Positions 43,337-54,500 of a stretch of 64,000 bases of DNA are shown here, piece after piece; positions within the stretch are counted from its first letter, which is position 1, and each line of letters starts with the position of its first letter. The position numbers were made by a program, and so were the translations under genes. Where the stretch lies: positions 372,001 to 436,000 of the forward strand of contig NC_089392.1 in NCBI RefSeq assembly GCF_003171515.1, written 5' to 3'. This stretch comes from Pyrenophora tritici-repentis. Its lineage: Eukaryota; Ascomycota; Dothideomycetes; Pleosporales; Pleosporaceae. The notes below the pieces were generated by a model that saw nothing but the letters and a program-made list of their open reading frames with translations, searched no databases and was not told the DNA's origin.

Positions 43337-44512
43337 CTAAACAAATACCAAACAACCATTCTGATTGCTGATCCGCTCATCAAGGTTAATCTCCCTCATC
43401 CGCCAATGACCCTCATGTTCCAGCTCACCCTCGAGCTTCTGTCCACCATCCGCAAGCCGCATATTGCGTGCCGACGACCCGAAGCCGCCTCCAGACCGAG
43501 TGCTGCCTCCACCGGGTATCTTGAGGTTCTGGCCCGGCCAGATTTGATCGGGGTTGCTGATGTTGTTGTGACGGGCGAGGTCTTCGAACGAGCAGTGCGA
43601 GAAGCGTGCTGCAATGGCGCGGAGCGTGTCACCTTGTTGGACCGTGTAAGTGTTTTCTCCACCACCGCCGCCGCCGCTGCCGCTGGAGCCGGACCAGCGG
43701 AAACTACCGCCGTCGTTTTCTAGGTACCGGTTTAGAGGCAGGGAGGAGGCTTGGTAGGATCCGTCTGTGCGGAGACACTGGGCGTGTAGTGTGTAGTCGC
43801 CGTGGGCATCGAGCCGGACGTCGCGTGAGGAAGCAGAGAAGTTTCCGCCAAAGTCGCCGGCGGAGCGCTGGGAACCACCGGTTTGGTGTTGTGGTTGTCC
43901 TCCATGTTCTTGGCGGCGCTTTTCTTCTTCTTCGCGACGCTTGCGCTCTTCTTCGGCTTTCTTCTCGTCTTTGCGCTCGTGCCATTTGTCTTCGACGGCG
44001 TCTTGGCCTTTGTGGCCGGCGATGGCTCCTGCGAGCACGCCTATGACGGTGCCCGCGGTGCCGTGGCCGGCTTTTCCTCCTAGAGCGTGGCCGCCGTATC
44101 CTCCTGCTGCTGCGCCTGCTATGCCGCCCATGATGCCGCGGTCACCTTCCGGGTTGCCCTCGCCTCCGTACATGTTTTGTTGGCCTTGGTTGTGTGAGTT
44201 GCGGCCGGAGTTTGAGGAGTGGGATGCAGCTGAGGGCATCTGTTGGTATTGGGGTGGTGCTGCATCATAGCCTCCTTGCGGGGGATAGCCTGGGGGACCT
44301 CCTTGAGGGCCTCCTTGACCGCCGTAGTAATCGCTGGCTTGTCCGCCGTGGGGAAGCTGGTGGTGGGGAGGTTGCTGGTATCCACCGCTGTTGTTGTTGT
44401 TGTACTCATTCTGTCCATATCCGCCTTGCTGCCCGTATCCACCTTGCTGTTGATGTCCTCCCTGCTGACCCTGGTTGTAACCACCGCCTCCGTAGCCGTC
44501 GTAGCCAGACAT
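43337..44512 (-). CDS. CVNH-LysM lectin with glycine zipper and prion-like N terminus
   Basis: A single 391-residue open frame. Residues 1-~115 are Gly/Tyr/Gln/Asn-rich (GGYGQQGGYGQNEY), prion-like in composition. Residues 126-168 form a glycine-zipper pair (GIMGGIAGAAAGGYGGHALG, then GTVIGVLAGAIAGHKG). Residues 174-203 are a highly charged helix. A cyanovirin-N homology (CVNH) domain begins near 220 (GNFSASSRDVRL) and is interrupted after about 275 by a Gly-rich linker and a LysM domain (288-334: NTYTVQQGDTLRAIAARF, then NPDQIWPGQNLKIP). CVNH resumes at 343 and ends at 391 (SARNMRLADGG, INLDERISNQNG). CVNH domains bind mannose-type glycans; LysM binds chitin-like GlcNAc chains. The interrupted CVNH-LysM layout is known from Magnaporthe. 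There is no signal peptide, so the protein would act inside the cell or leave unconventionally. Confidence 0.92.
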   Translation of the reverse strand: MSGYDGYGGGGYNQGQQGGHQQQGGYGQQGGYGQNEYNNNNSGGYQQPPHHQLPHGGQASDYYGGQGGPQGGPPGYPPQGGYDAAPPQYQQMPSAASHSSNSGRNSHNQGQQNMYGGEGNPEGDRGIMGGIAGAAAGGYGGHALGGKAGHGTAGTVIGVLAGAIAGHKGQDAVEDKWHERKDEKKAEEERKRREEEEKRRQEHGGQPQHQTGGSQRSAGDFGGNFSASSRDVRLDAHGDYTLHAQCLRTDGSYQASSLPLNRYLENDGGSFRWSGSSGSGGGGGGENTYTVQQGDTLRAIAARFSHCSFEDLARHNNISNPDQIWPGQNLKIPGGGSTRSGGGFGSSARNMRLADGGQKLEGELEHEGHWRMREINLDERISNQNGCLVFV

Positions 44513-45439
44513 GATGCTGTTTGAGTGTAGGAAACCCTAGGTGTTGAGTGTAGGAGAAGAATAGGAATTGAGAGCTGAAGAGATAATTGCACAATAAGTA
44601 GAAGAAGTCAATGTTCAATCGTGTTGCAACGGGGGGTTTCTATATCAAAGAAAAATCCAACGCTACAGTTATTTATAAGTCACCCCGCCAACCCACCATG
44701 CTGGGTCGTACCAGCCTTTGCATCGATTTCATCATGCCACGATGCGTGTCGGAGTCGCAGCCGCAGCCACAAGAGTCGTCACCGCCACTTCCTGACGCCG
44801 CCTCGGTGGGGAAAGCTACGTTGGCCGACCCCACCTCGCCCTCTTGCACCAATCGGCGCTTGCACAGGTCACGCCGCTTGTGACACGGCCACACTTGGCG
44901 CGCAGACCCCTTATAGCTCAGCCACATATGCGGATCGCAAGCCGACGATGACGTAGAAGGTCAGACAAACCGAATCGTAAATGGTGACGACGCGGTCAGA
45001 CTGTAGATCGTGGTCGAGATTAATCAAGTAGGCGCAATGACCGGCTAAACTTGACAAGTTAATTCAAATCATGCAAACTATGCAAACCATGTCAGCTAGT
45101 GAAGGAGGATGAACTTTTGTTGAATACTCTAATGTTACAGATGACACACTATGCTGATTGTATACACAAACTGAAAGCGCTAAACAAGATGCTTCATGAC
45201 GAAAAAGAGAGACATGAGGGTGCGGATAACGATGAATGATTACGAAGGCTGTATGTACAGGAATTGAACCAGAGATATTGGTAAGAAAGTTATGTATGTT
45301 TAATATAGACATGATGCTCGAATGTGTGTCGAGACTTTGTGGCATTGCTGCGTCGGGTGCCGTGGCTTGCCCGGCGTGGTGGAGATCGGTGATGACCCCC
45401 AATGGGTAGGTGCAACAGTATCGTAACGAGGAAGAACAA
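44513..45439. other. intergenic, CVNH-LysM promoter / FRE 3' region
   Basis: A 927-bp spacer between minus-strand genes, expected to hold the CVNH-LysM promoter and the 3' end of the ferric-reductase-like gene. No gene is seen. Confidence 0.5.
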
Positions 45440-47281
45440 TCAATACGTGAAGGCCTCTTCAATAAAGTCCACTGCACCCTCGGTCAGGAAAGGCCTGACG
45501 GCGTGCCGGACCCCATCGGCCATGCCACCTGATGCGCACACAGTGACTGCCATGGCGCCGACCCGGTGCTGAACCTCCTCTTCGATCAGGGCTGCCATGT
45601 TTGGCCTACCGCTGTACATCTTGACTGTCTCGCTACTGCTCTCGACGCGACCCTTGGGTCTTGAGATGAAGAGCTTGATGCGGAGACATTGCTTGCGGCC
45701 CTTCATGCGGAGGACTTCGTCCATCCAAGGTCGTACCCATTCAAGGCAATCTGAGGTAGGAACAGTCCAGATTAGGACTACTCTCTGTGTGGCAGTGGTA
45801 CCGTTGTTGTAGCCATTGACGAGGTGCTTGAGGTACATGACTTGATGTGTGATGCCTACACCACCCGCGAAGAGCACAGTGGTACCGTAAGAGTCAAGGC
45901 TGTGGTGGCCACCGTATGGTCCCTCGATGAAACCCCAGGTGGTGAATTGCTCATTAGGGCTCTTGCATGCCTTCTCGTACATGTGCCGGGTAAGACCTGT
46001 ACGGGCACGGCACACGAAGCTGATTTGCTTGGACTTCTGGGGTAGGCCGTGCAGCGCGAGGACGTCACCTTCGAGCGTGGGAAGCGTCATTTCCTTGGAA
46101 TCTGCTGTTAGGGTGGCAGCCCAGGCGATGGAGAAAGGATGCGAAGACCAGAGAGACAAGGCCGGCATCCACATGTGTACGTGGCAACCTGGGCGAGGAG
46201 TCCATTCGCGGACCATGTTGACGGTGAGACGGACAGCCTCTCCAGGCATGGCTTCAACGGTGATGGATGATCGCTGCTTGAGGCTGAATCCGTAGTAGAG
46301 AATGGAGATCCATCGGCAGACCCACTCTGCACCCCAGAAAAAGATGACCAAGTGGAGCCATGGGACTTGGGGAAGGTTGTGCAGGGCCAAGTGCTTGTAC
46401 AGGCCGACGAGACCTACTATGACGCAAACGCGGTGGATGTTGAGGAAAGTCTCGTAGAAAGCATGGCGGAAGGGTGACCAGGCCTGGATGCCAATAAAGG
46501 CGAAAGCCGCAGTTCCCACCATACCCCACCCGTAGGAGCCTTCGTGGTGCAGGCCATCAATGACAGCGTCCCAGCCGGCTGCGTGGGCGGTGTTGTACAA
46601 CCAGGCGGCAGTGTGAACAATGGCCTCGACGATGGTAATGCGCGCAGCCCAGCGATGGAACAGGTTGAAGTCATCGTACGAGACCTGGAGAAGAGTGATG
46701 AAAGGGTTGTTGCGGAGGGCGAAGAGAATGGTCGGGATGAGGTTTAGGGCGGCGAGTGTTCCAGAGCGTCCACGAAGGGCAGCGAGCGTTTCCTTGTGGT
46801 CAAGGACATCGTAGGGTAGCGCGGCGCACCAAGCAACGTTGAGGCCGACGTAGACGACCAAAAGGATGGTGTGCCATCTTCCTGGCAGTGTTCCGTTGTC
46901 GATTGCGCTGCTTATTTGAAACTGGGCGTTGTGCTTCTTTTTCCAGAAAGGGGCGACCAAAACATGTCTGTTCAACCACGGCCACCAGGTGGTTCGATTT
47001 GTTTCCCAGTACTTTTGTTTCGGGTTTCCCATTGCGCTGAGATGCCGGCTGTGTTTCCACCACATGTTTGATATGCGCAGAATTAGGAGGAGGCCGCACA
47101 TGGCCACGAGCATGTACAGGAACATGTCGACCCACATGTAGTTCCCCCGTTGGTCGACGCCCTCGAGGCCATATGAGTATTTGAGCTCTTCGAATTCGGC
47201 GGCATCCCAATCTGATAAGAAGTGGCGCTTCGTGTTCGGTTGTTGCACTCTCCGGGAGCGGGTGAGGGTTGAGAAAGACAT
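45440..47281 (-). CDS. ferric-chelate reductase-like flavocytochrome (FRE family)
   Basis: A single-exon frame of 613 aa from MSFSTLTRSRRVQQPN. It carries about seven membrane helices. Two helices hold histidine pairs spaced for two b hemes: FHRWAARITIVEAIVH and NIHRVCVIVGLVGLYKH. The FAD site (SHPFSIAW) lies near residue 380 and the NAD(P)H-binding glycine motif (FAGGVGITHQ) near 470. The C terminus ends in a CASGGMADGV-type stretch, as in FRE proteins. Members reduce Fe(III)/Cu(II) at the plasma membrane or vacuole; the substrate cannot be told from sequence. I place the start at 47281. The frame is open further upstream to an ATG at 47479, but that part is encoded largely by an (AC)n repeat and is likely leader. 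Confidence 0.9.
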   Translation of the reverse strand: MSFSTLTRSRRVQQPNTKRHFLSDWDAAEFEELKYSYGLEGVDQRGNYMWVDMFLYMLVAMCGLLLILRISNMWWKHSRHLSAMGNPKQKYWETNRTTWWPWLNRHVLVAPFWKKKHNAQFQISSAIDNGTLPGRWHTILLVVYVGLNVAWCAALPYDVLDHKETLAALRGRSGTLAALNLIPTILFALRNNPFITLLQVSYDDFNLFHRWAARITIVEAIVHTAAWLYNTAHAAGWDAVIDGLHHEGSYGWGMVGTAAFAFIGIQAWSPFRHAFYETFLNIHRVCVIVGLVGLYKHLALHNLPQVPWLHLVIFFWGAEWVCRWISILYYGFSLKQRSSITVEAMPGEAVRLTVNMVREWTPRPGCHVHMWMPALSLWSSHPFSIAWAATLTADSKEMTLPTLEGDVLALHGLPQKSKQISFVCRARTGLTRHMYEKACKSPNEQFTTWGFIEGPYGGHHSLDSYGTTVLFAGGVGITHQVMYLKHLVNGYNNGTTATQRVVLIWTVPTSDCLEWVRPWMDEVLRMKGRKQCLRIKLFISRPKGRVESSSETVKMYSGRPNMAALIEEEVQHRVGAMAVTVCASGGMADGVRHAVRPFLTEGAVDFIEEAFTY

Positions 47282-47292
47282 TTCTCGGGTAG

Positions 47293-47294
<2 letters not shown>

Positions 47295-47324
<30 letters not shown>
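47295..47324. repeat. (GT)15 microsatellite in FRE leader
   Basis: Fifteen uninterrupted GT units on the plus strand, (AC)15 on the mRNA strand, ending 14 nt upstream of the ferric-reductase-like ATG. Confidence 0.95.
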
Positions 47325-47327
<3 letters not shown>

Positions 47328-50300
47328 GGGTGTCGTGAAAGACTGTGAGTGAGCAAGTGCTCACGAAGGAATATTATCGCAGTTGTCGGCGGTGCAAGTA
47401 AAGCGTGATGCGATACGATGGGTGAATGACAAAGTGCACTACCGGGTTCTTCAAAAGCTTCTATTGAAGAAGGGAACAATAGTGCGACAACGAAGGTACC
47501 CTTGGCCCACGGGCGCGTCGTGAAGCTATAGCGATGCGCTGGCTTGACAAAGTGGGTACGGGTAAGAAAGATGTGGTCACCGCGAATGCATTACACAATG
47601 TGTCGATGTAGGGTCGTTGTTGCTACACAATGGTTCAGGAGGTGCGACAATGCACTGCACGTCGAAAACGAGTGAAATGGCGAAATGGTCTTGTCGATCG
47701 ACGCGGCGCAGTCCAGTCCGGTATAATTAAGTGAGCGAGGGGCGAGACTGTCAATAGCGGGTGTGGCGATGGTAGAGGAGTGAATAGGGCCGAGGCGGAG
47801 TTAAGACGACAGGGACAGGTGGGAGTCAGCAGAGGGAGAGAGAGCGAGAGTAAAGCTTTAGGTTCCCGTAGCGAGTGAAGAACCGTTGGACAGGAAAAGA
47901 ATGTACAGAAAGCAACGACAGGGACGACGAGGCGTGTAGGGAGAGCGAGGGAAACAGTGGATATGAAGTCCCGGCCATGGGGAGAACAGAGAGGCTTTCA
48001 GCAGGGGTGTGCAATCGGAACAGACGGGCGATTGGCTCCGCATTGCCCGCCCAGTTAGGCGCGTGAAACGAGACGGAGGAAGTTGGCCAGTCACCGCGGC
48101 GTGCCTGGATGCGCCATGAAACCACAAGCCTCGAGCCCCGGTGAAGACCCGTCATTCGACCATTCGACCAAAAGCGGGTGAGACCGAGCTGGAGCTTTCC
48201 CTAGGCGTGCCGGGTCCCGGTCGTGCTGATGCTGAGGCCCGGGGTCGCGATTTGTTGTGTGCCTGTGCTGGACGTGTGTCGAGTCGAGAGGAGCGAGTCC
48301 AGTAAGTCCTTACGGACTAGGCAGACAGACTCACCGTCTCACCACCGTCACCGTCATATCGTTCTTCAAAACACTTTCAATCTACCATCATCTACCTTTC
48401 AAGGCGGCCGCCTGCACAACCTCCGCCCGGTGCTATGCCGTCCTGCCGTTCTACCGTCGCGGCCGCAACTGATCCACCAGCAAATGACATGGGCGGCTCC
48501 AGACCTTTGGCGCCTAGAGCGAACAAGACCAAAAACAGCAAGCGAGCTGTCTTCATCAGTAAACCTGGAGAAGATCACGCACACAGGCTGCCACGCGCTG
48601 TCCTAGCTGTTGGTGAAACCATCCACTATCGCGCGAACCCGTCTGTGGGCGCGCCTCCCACGAAAACTGAGAATCGAGCTACCGTCGACCCATTGTGCCG
48701 TCGGACATCGGACCAATCCTTCCTGTACCTTGTTCGGATTAACCATTTCATGCATTCAACAACTGCGCCACATGCACGACACGCATCTCTCCACAAGCCT
48801 CCCGTAGCTCCCTTAGGCCTTGCGGCGGCGGCGTCGCCGGTTGCAGGACTGGCTAGCAACCGCGACCAGGTGGCCGCTGTCACTACTTAAAATCATCCTG
48901 ATCTCATGACTACCTCACTGAGCGCTTCCATCGCTCTTTTCCTTCGTATCGCTCGTCATGCAGCCCAGTCAATATTGCCAATCATTGCCAAGCCCACCCA
49001 CGCGCGAACCGTCCACCCTCGTCCCCTGTAACAGAACCGAGCCAATTTCAAAACATGGGTAATCCTGCTCACCTCCAGATAAGATTGCTATCCACCAAGA
49101 CTCTCCCCTCTGTTGCCCAACACTACCGTAACCCGGGCCTCGGGAACAGAGCGGCTCGAACGGGTTTGATGAACTGCTAACGAACCGGAGAAATTCTGAA
49201 CATCACCCTCCCTCCGTGACCATGCTCGCATCATCTCCCCATCATATCCACCACCATTTCTTTTCGACTAACAATAGATGAGGGGCATTGTTGGCGCTCG
49301 CATGGCCGCATCACATGCTTGAGGTACCCATTGTACTGTTCGGTCTTTAGCGAGCTACCACCTCACGTAAGTAGTTTCAAAACACGCAGCGCCGGGCTGA
49401 AACTTCTCTTTTCGTCCTTTGGTTCCGCCAGGATTCTCGTCATCACGGAAAAATCTCACGATAGCGGTTCAAGTTGAAACAGAAACTGCCTTGGCCTTGC
49501 TACGCACCGTCCCCACCTCCGATGCAGTCGCGGAAAACGCATGGCACTGGCACATGTCAAACCAGCTGTCACAGGCGTAAACGACGGTCCCCCAATTAAA
49601 AATTTCTGCGCATGAACAGCAGCCACTGCACATACATTACACCCACCGCATTACTCGGACACCATGCATGCCGTCATCGTTGGCTCTGTCGCACACAAAT
49701 AACCACCCCGGTCCCTGTGCCACGAGGTGAGCACACTGCTTTGGACGAAACAGTGAAACCCGCAATCATTTCCCTTCTTACATACCTTATGCTGGTTCCC
49801 TTCATCTATACAACACGTGGAGCCGAGGGTTCTCCCGCTCAGTGTATGCACTTTGCCGTTAATGGGCATTGATGTTGAAGACTTATGTGCAGATACGGTT
49901 TCACGTTGCTTTGATCAGATTTCACGAACCACAACATCGCAGGTGACGTACCCCGCATCAGCAGGTAAGATCATATGAACAGGTCGAGTAAGTACAGCAA
50001 GGACAAGAATACGAACAAGAAACAGATCTGTGCGGGTATCTCATCAGCGTACGTAGCGGCGATGCAATGACATATTCCGCACCCAAGAGATGACATCCCA
50101 GTCCAACTCACCACGAACCAAACCAACCGTAGCCAAGCAAAACAACTAAAACGGGGAATTTCCTCGCAGAATTTTTCCATTCATAAAATCAACACCAACA
50201 CTAACAATACCTTGCCGCAAATCCTACCAAACGCCAAACTCACCGCATCCCAAGTTCGCCAAGTCACTATACCTATAAAAAATTCCGCCGAAAACAAGGC

Positions 50301-51577
50301 TCCCTTTCTTCCTTGCACTTCAAATCCGAACCCATCTTGGTACATATCGGTAACTCTACACCGCCACCCGTCGACACCGACATCAACCACCACCCCTTCA
50401 TCTCGCTACCACAACACACGCACACGCAGGAACCTCCGAGATACAAGGGTTAGGTTCTCGATCCCGTCACTGTGTACAAAGTGGGTAGTGGAGCGGAGTG
50501 GGGCGTTTTTCTGCTTGTACAGTAGCTTGCTAAAAAAAAAGGTAACGGCTGGGTTACGGTAATGCTCGTCATGTCCGGTTGTTGTTTTATGTGAAACATG
50601 AGCTATTGTGGCGCTTATCTTTTTTGAACTTGTTTTTTATGAGGTGAAGGGGGGGGGGTGTCCTTGATGGAGGAGGAGCAGGAGGATTTATTGAGGTGCT
50701 GTGTCATGTTGCTGTTCATGTCATGCACATGGATGTGGTTCGATGGTGGTGGGATGGTGTTGTGAGGACGGGATATGGAGAATTGAGGTGGGATGGGATG
50801 GGGTGGGGTGAGTGAATGTGTGGCGGGTGTGCTAGGTTCACAATAATGATGCCAATGATAATGGCTTGTCCTTGTGTCCTTGTGCCCTATGCCCTTGGAT
50901 TCTTGGTGTCGGTCAAATCTATTCACAAGCACATCCCATCAAGCCTCTAAGCGCCCTCCGTTCATTAGATACTCCCAGATAATCACTTTTCTAAATTACA
51001 CGCTCGTGCCCTAAGATTTCAACCTCACAAACATTTGCGTCTATTTTTGCATTCTTGTCGCCATATGCCTTCTCACTCTCTGCATACTCGTATCATCACT
51101 CACCGCTCATTCTCCAATCGACGCCGTAAAGAGTGTAGTGCAGTCACAACATTGAATTGTACATTAAATCGACGAGAGTAACCCCAGCGTGTGTTTAATA
51201 ACTTTAAATAGTTATTGTTATCCCAACTTCACCAGAGGGCCATGTGTACAACCCACAATCCCGCTATATCACGGCGAGAAACAGGCTGAATATACCAGTA
51301 GAAAGTGTGAACAAGTCACACCATACACCCATACACAACTAAGCAAAGAGACATATTTTCAAAAAGAAGAGTCTTGAGAGAACACGATATGCACAAAACA
51401 TACGCACGCCATAAATGCATTCCACAGTTCACATTCCACATAAACGCTCGTCTCGTTACCCTGCATCTCCATCTCTCTAGACAAAAAACCCCTCTCCCTT
51501 CACTTCCCCTTTCCTCCCCATCCGCCTCCCTTCCTTCCCTTCCCACCAAACATCTCCATCACATCACATCAACACAT
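47325..51577. other. 4.2-kb gene-free stretch between FRE and CPS1-like gene
   Basis: Upstream DNA of the ferric-reductase-like gene and downstream DNA of the CPS1-like gene. A 151-codon plus-strand open stretch (48435-48890) has no family likeness or splice support. Long G and A homopolymers occur near 50531 and 50650. No RNA gene or transposon is recognised. Confidence 0.45.
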
Positions 51578-54500
51578 CTACCCCCACGACTCCCCCAGCC
51601 CCAGCCCCACCACTACCCCACCCTGCCCCTGCGGCCCACCAGCGAAATTCATTTGCGCAAGTACATCACGCCTCCACCCCTCATCCGCGCTCTCACTCTC
51701 CGTAGAATCACGGTTCGCAACGCGGAGACCACCGCCACCGCCGCCACCGCCATACCCGCCTTCGTCCCTGCTATCAAACGACGAGCCGTTGGTTACGTAG
51801 CGGTCGAGACCTTGTTGGTCGCCGCCAGCGCCATTGTTGTAGCTTTGGCTATCCATTGTCCAGGTTTGTTGCTGTTGCTGGTCTGGGTTATCGTATGAGT
51901 GGTAGGACGTGTTGTTGTTGTTGTTGTTGTTGTTGTTGTCGGTGTAGAAGTCGCGGGTATGCCATGTACCACTGTTGTTATGTTCGTCTGTGGGGCCGGG
52001 GCGGAGGACGTCTGGGACGGGTGCACCGCCGCCGCTCATGCTGTTGGAGTGCTGCTGTTGTTGCTGGGGGTGGTAGGTGTTTTGGTAGTTACCCGGCTGG
52101 TGAGCGCCAGATTCATCGGGAAAGGCGCCGGCGTGCTCGAGCGGCAAGTAGTCTGTTGGACCGGCTTGGTGGATACGCAAGTCGGGGAGGAAGGAGTGGC
52201 GGTTGTCTGTTGGGGTGCGGTCGCTTGGGTCGTGGAGTTCTATCCCGTGGTTTTGGCCTGGTGGTGCGTTTTCGGGGATGCTTTGACCGTGGTATAGTGG
52301 TTGCTGACCTGGTGGTGGTGTCATGTTTTGCTGTTGCTGCTGGTGTTGTGATAGCGACAGGCTATTCATTGTGGTCGTCATGCCTAGTAAGCTTGGTGCT
52401 CGTGTTGAGTTTGCTTTTAGACTTGATGGCCCCATTCTGCCCATGCCCATCATGCTTCCCATACTTGCCCGTCCGGCGCCTGGCTCTTCGCTGATCATGT
52501 GTGCATCTGAACCGTTTGGATCGCGGATGCTGTATTGTGCGATTGAACGCATTTTTCTCGTTACCCACCCGGCTAAGATCTTGTGTCGTTGCTTTTCGCC
52601 CAATCGTGACCGGTGGAAATCACCCTTTTGTACAAACGAAACTATGTCGATGACAAGTTGGTGTTCGTTTAGGATGGCGTTGACAATTACGGGGACCATG
52701 CTTGCGAGGAAGTTGCGTCGGAAAATCTCCACCACAATGACTACAAGACCACCTGCTTGAAATACGGCACTGCATTGTGTTAGTAAAAGTAAAGCTCGAG
52801 AAAGTGGGAAACGTACCAGCCACCAGGCACAATATTCCGGTGACAGCGTTCGACAGACTGCTCAATATCCATGGAAAAGTGGTTCAGTCCGTTGACTTCA
52901 AAAGTATCACCGATACTTCCGAGAACAAAGAGTACCTGCATATCAACGGGAGCGCCATTAGGTCCAATAGGCCGAGTGACGTTGTGTAAGAAACCCAAAT
53001 CTCCAGTACGGACATAGCGCACGTTTGGATCTCCATCAATAGTCCTACCGTTGAAGCGTTGGGCATCCAACCGTTCCTTCGACATGTAGAAGCTGTACGC
53101 GTTCGCTTCGGATTGCACCCAGATCTCACCATACTCGCCCACCAAGCAAAGCTGGTTCGTCTCTGGGTTCACAATTGCTATTTGTGTGGAAACTGGCACC
53201 ATGCCAGAATCCTGAACCATCAGGGCACCCGGCTCGGTATCTGGGTCGACGGGCATGATCAGACCTCTTCGAAGAGCGTTGACATCGAGATGTAGTTCTA
53301 TTGGCTCGATACACATGTATGATCGCGATGCTACCATTGGGTTGAGCACATGAGAGTAGACTGTGTTAATCGCCGTCCGGTCCAAGCTTGCTGGTGAAAA
53401 GTGTACCCGTACTCTTGAGTAAACATCAACGCGCGGCCGACCATCAGTTGCAATCATGAGATTCTTGAGTTCGTGTAGAGCCATGTTCTTTCCAGCCCCA
53501 CGCGCAATAGCGTGGTCAAGCATTTGACTGGTCGCGTACGCATCCTTGATCTTGTATCTTGACAACGTTTGGAAGAGTATGTTTGGATTTTGTGCAAAGT
53601 CGACAGGCGATACGAGGTAAGTGGGTGCGGCAAGGAAGATGCCCATGATGCAGGTGTGAATGAAGCCAAGTCCGATCGTACTTCGTACACATCCGAGGAC
53701 TGGCCTTGTACTTGTCATTTGACAAGTCTCCTTCTGGACCTTGCCTAGTGCCATGATCTGGGTATGGCCTAGTTGTACTGCTATGCGGCGTTGATCTGGA
53801 GTCCAGTATGTCCATACAAGAACTGGGAAACCGGGCTGTACCCATGCAGGTCGTATTGTGAGCTTGAGATCCCGACAACCACTCGACTGCTTAGGTGGCT
53901 TGGTTGTGTTGTAGGTGTGCGGCACGTTAATCTTTAGGATGGCTGCTGATTGTTTGATATGCTGCGATACTTGCTTGACCTTCATGAGATGATCCACATC
54001 GGCGTTGACGAGGATGGCCTTGACCTTGAAGTCTGCAATGATGTGCAGCAATGCAGGTGCGTCCTCATTCAATCGGTTCTGGTCAATTGGCGCCATTGGT
54101 ATGCATACAGCGCCAAGCACAAAGCATGCATGTACCGCATACACAAAGTCTTCCGAGTGCGTGTACATCAGAAGCAGATGATCACCGGTTTGCACTTTGA
54201 CCTTGTTCTTCAGGTACATTGCGACACCCGCGACTTTCTGGTCGAACTTCTTCCAGTTGACGCCCTTGCCTTCTTTGCCTCGACCATCGACTGTGCAATA
54301 TGCGAGCTCTTCAGCCTGCCGTGATACACGCCATTGCATGAGGTCGTGAATGTTTGAGAATTGGTTGAGAGGTGTCGATGTTCTGTCATCGATGACGACT
54401 TCGCGGTGATCTACTCCAGAATACTGCTTGTCTTGGAGCATCAAGAACTGCTGACGCGCCATCGACGCTTCAAATGACCACATGCCTCCGGAAGGGTCAT

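Noticed and set aside
45255..45285. tRNA-like B box (GGTTCAATTCC on the minus strand)
   Set aside because: The flanking bases do not form T-arm or acceptor stems and no matching A box or anticodon arm is present.
47282..47479. N-terminal extension of the ferric-reductase-like protein to the ATG at 47479
   Set aside because: The added sequence is dominated by the AC-repeat (His-Thr repeats) and has no family likeness. MSFSTL at 47281 is the better start.
48435..48890. 151-codon open frame in the FRE-CPS1 spacer
   Set aside because: No family likeness, low-complexity Ala/Pro/His content, no splice or promoter support.
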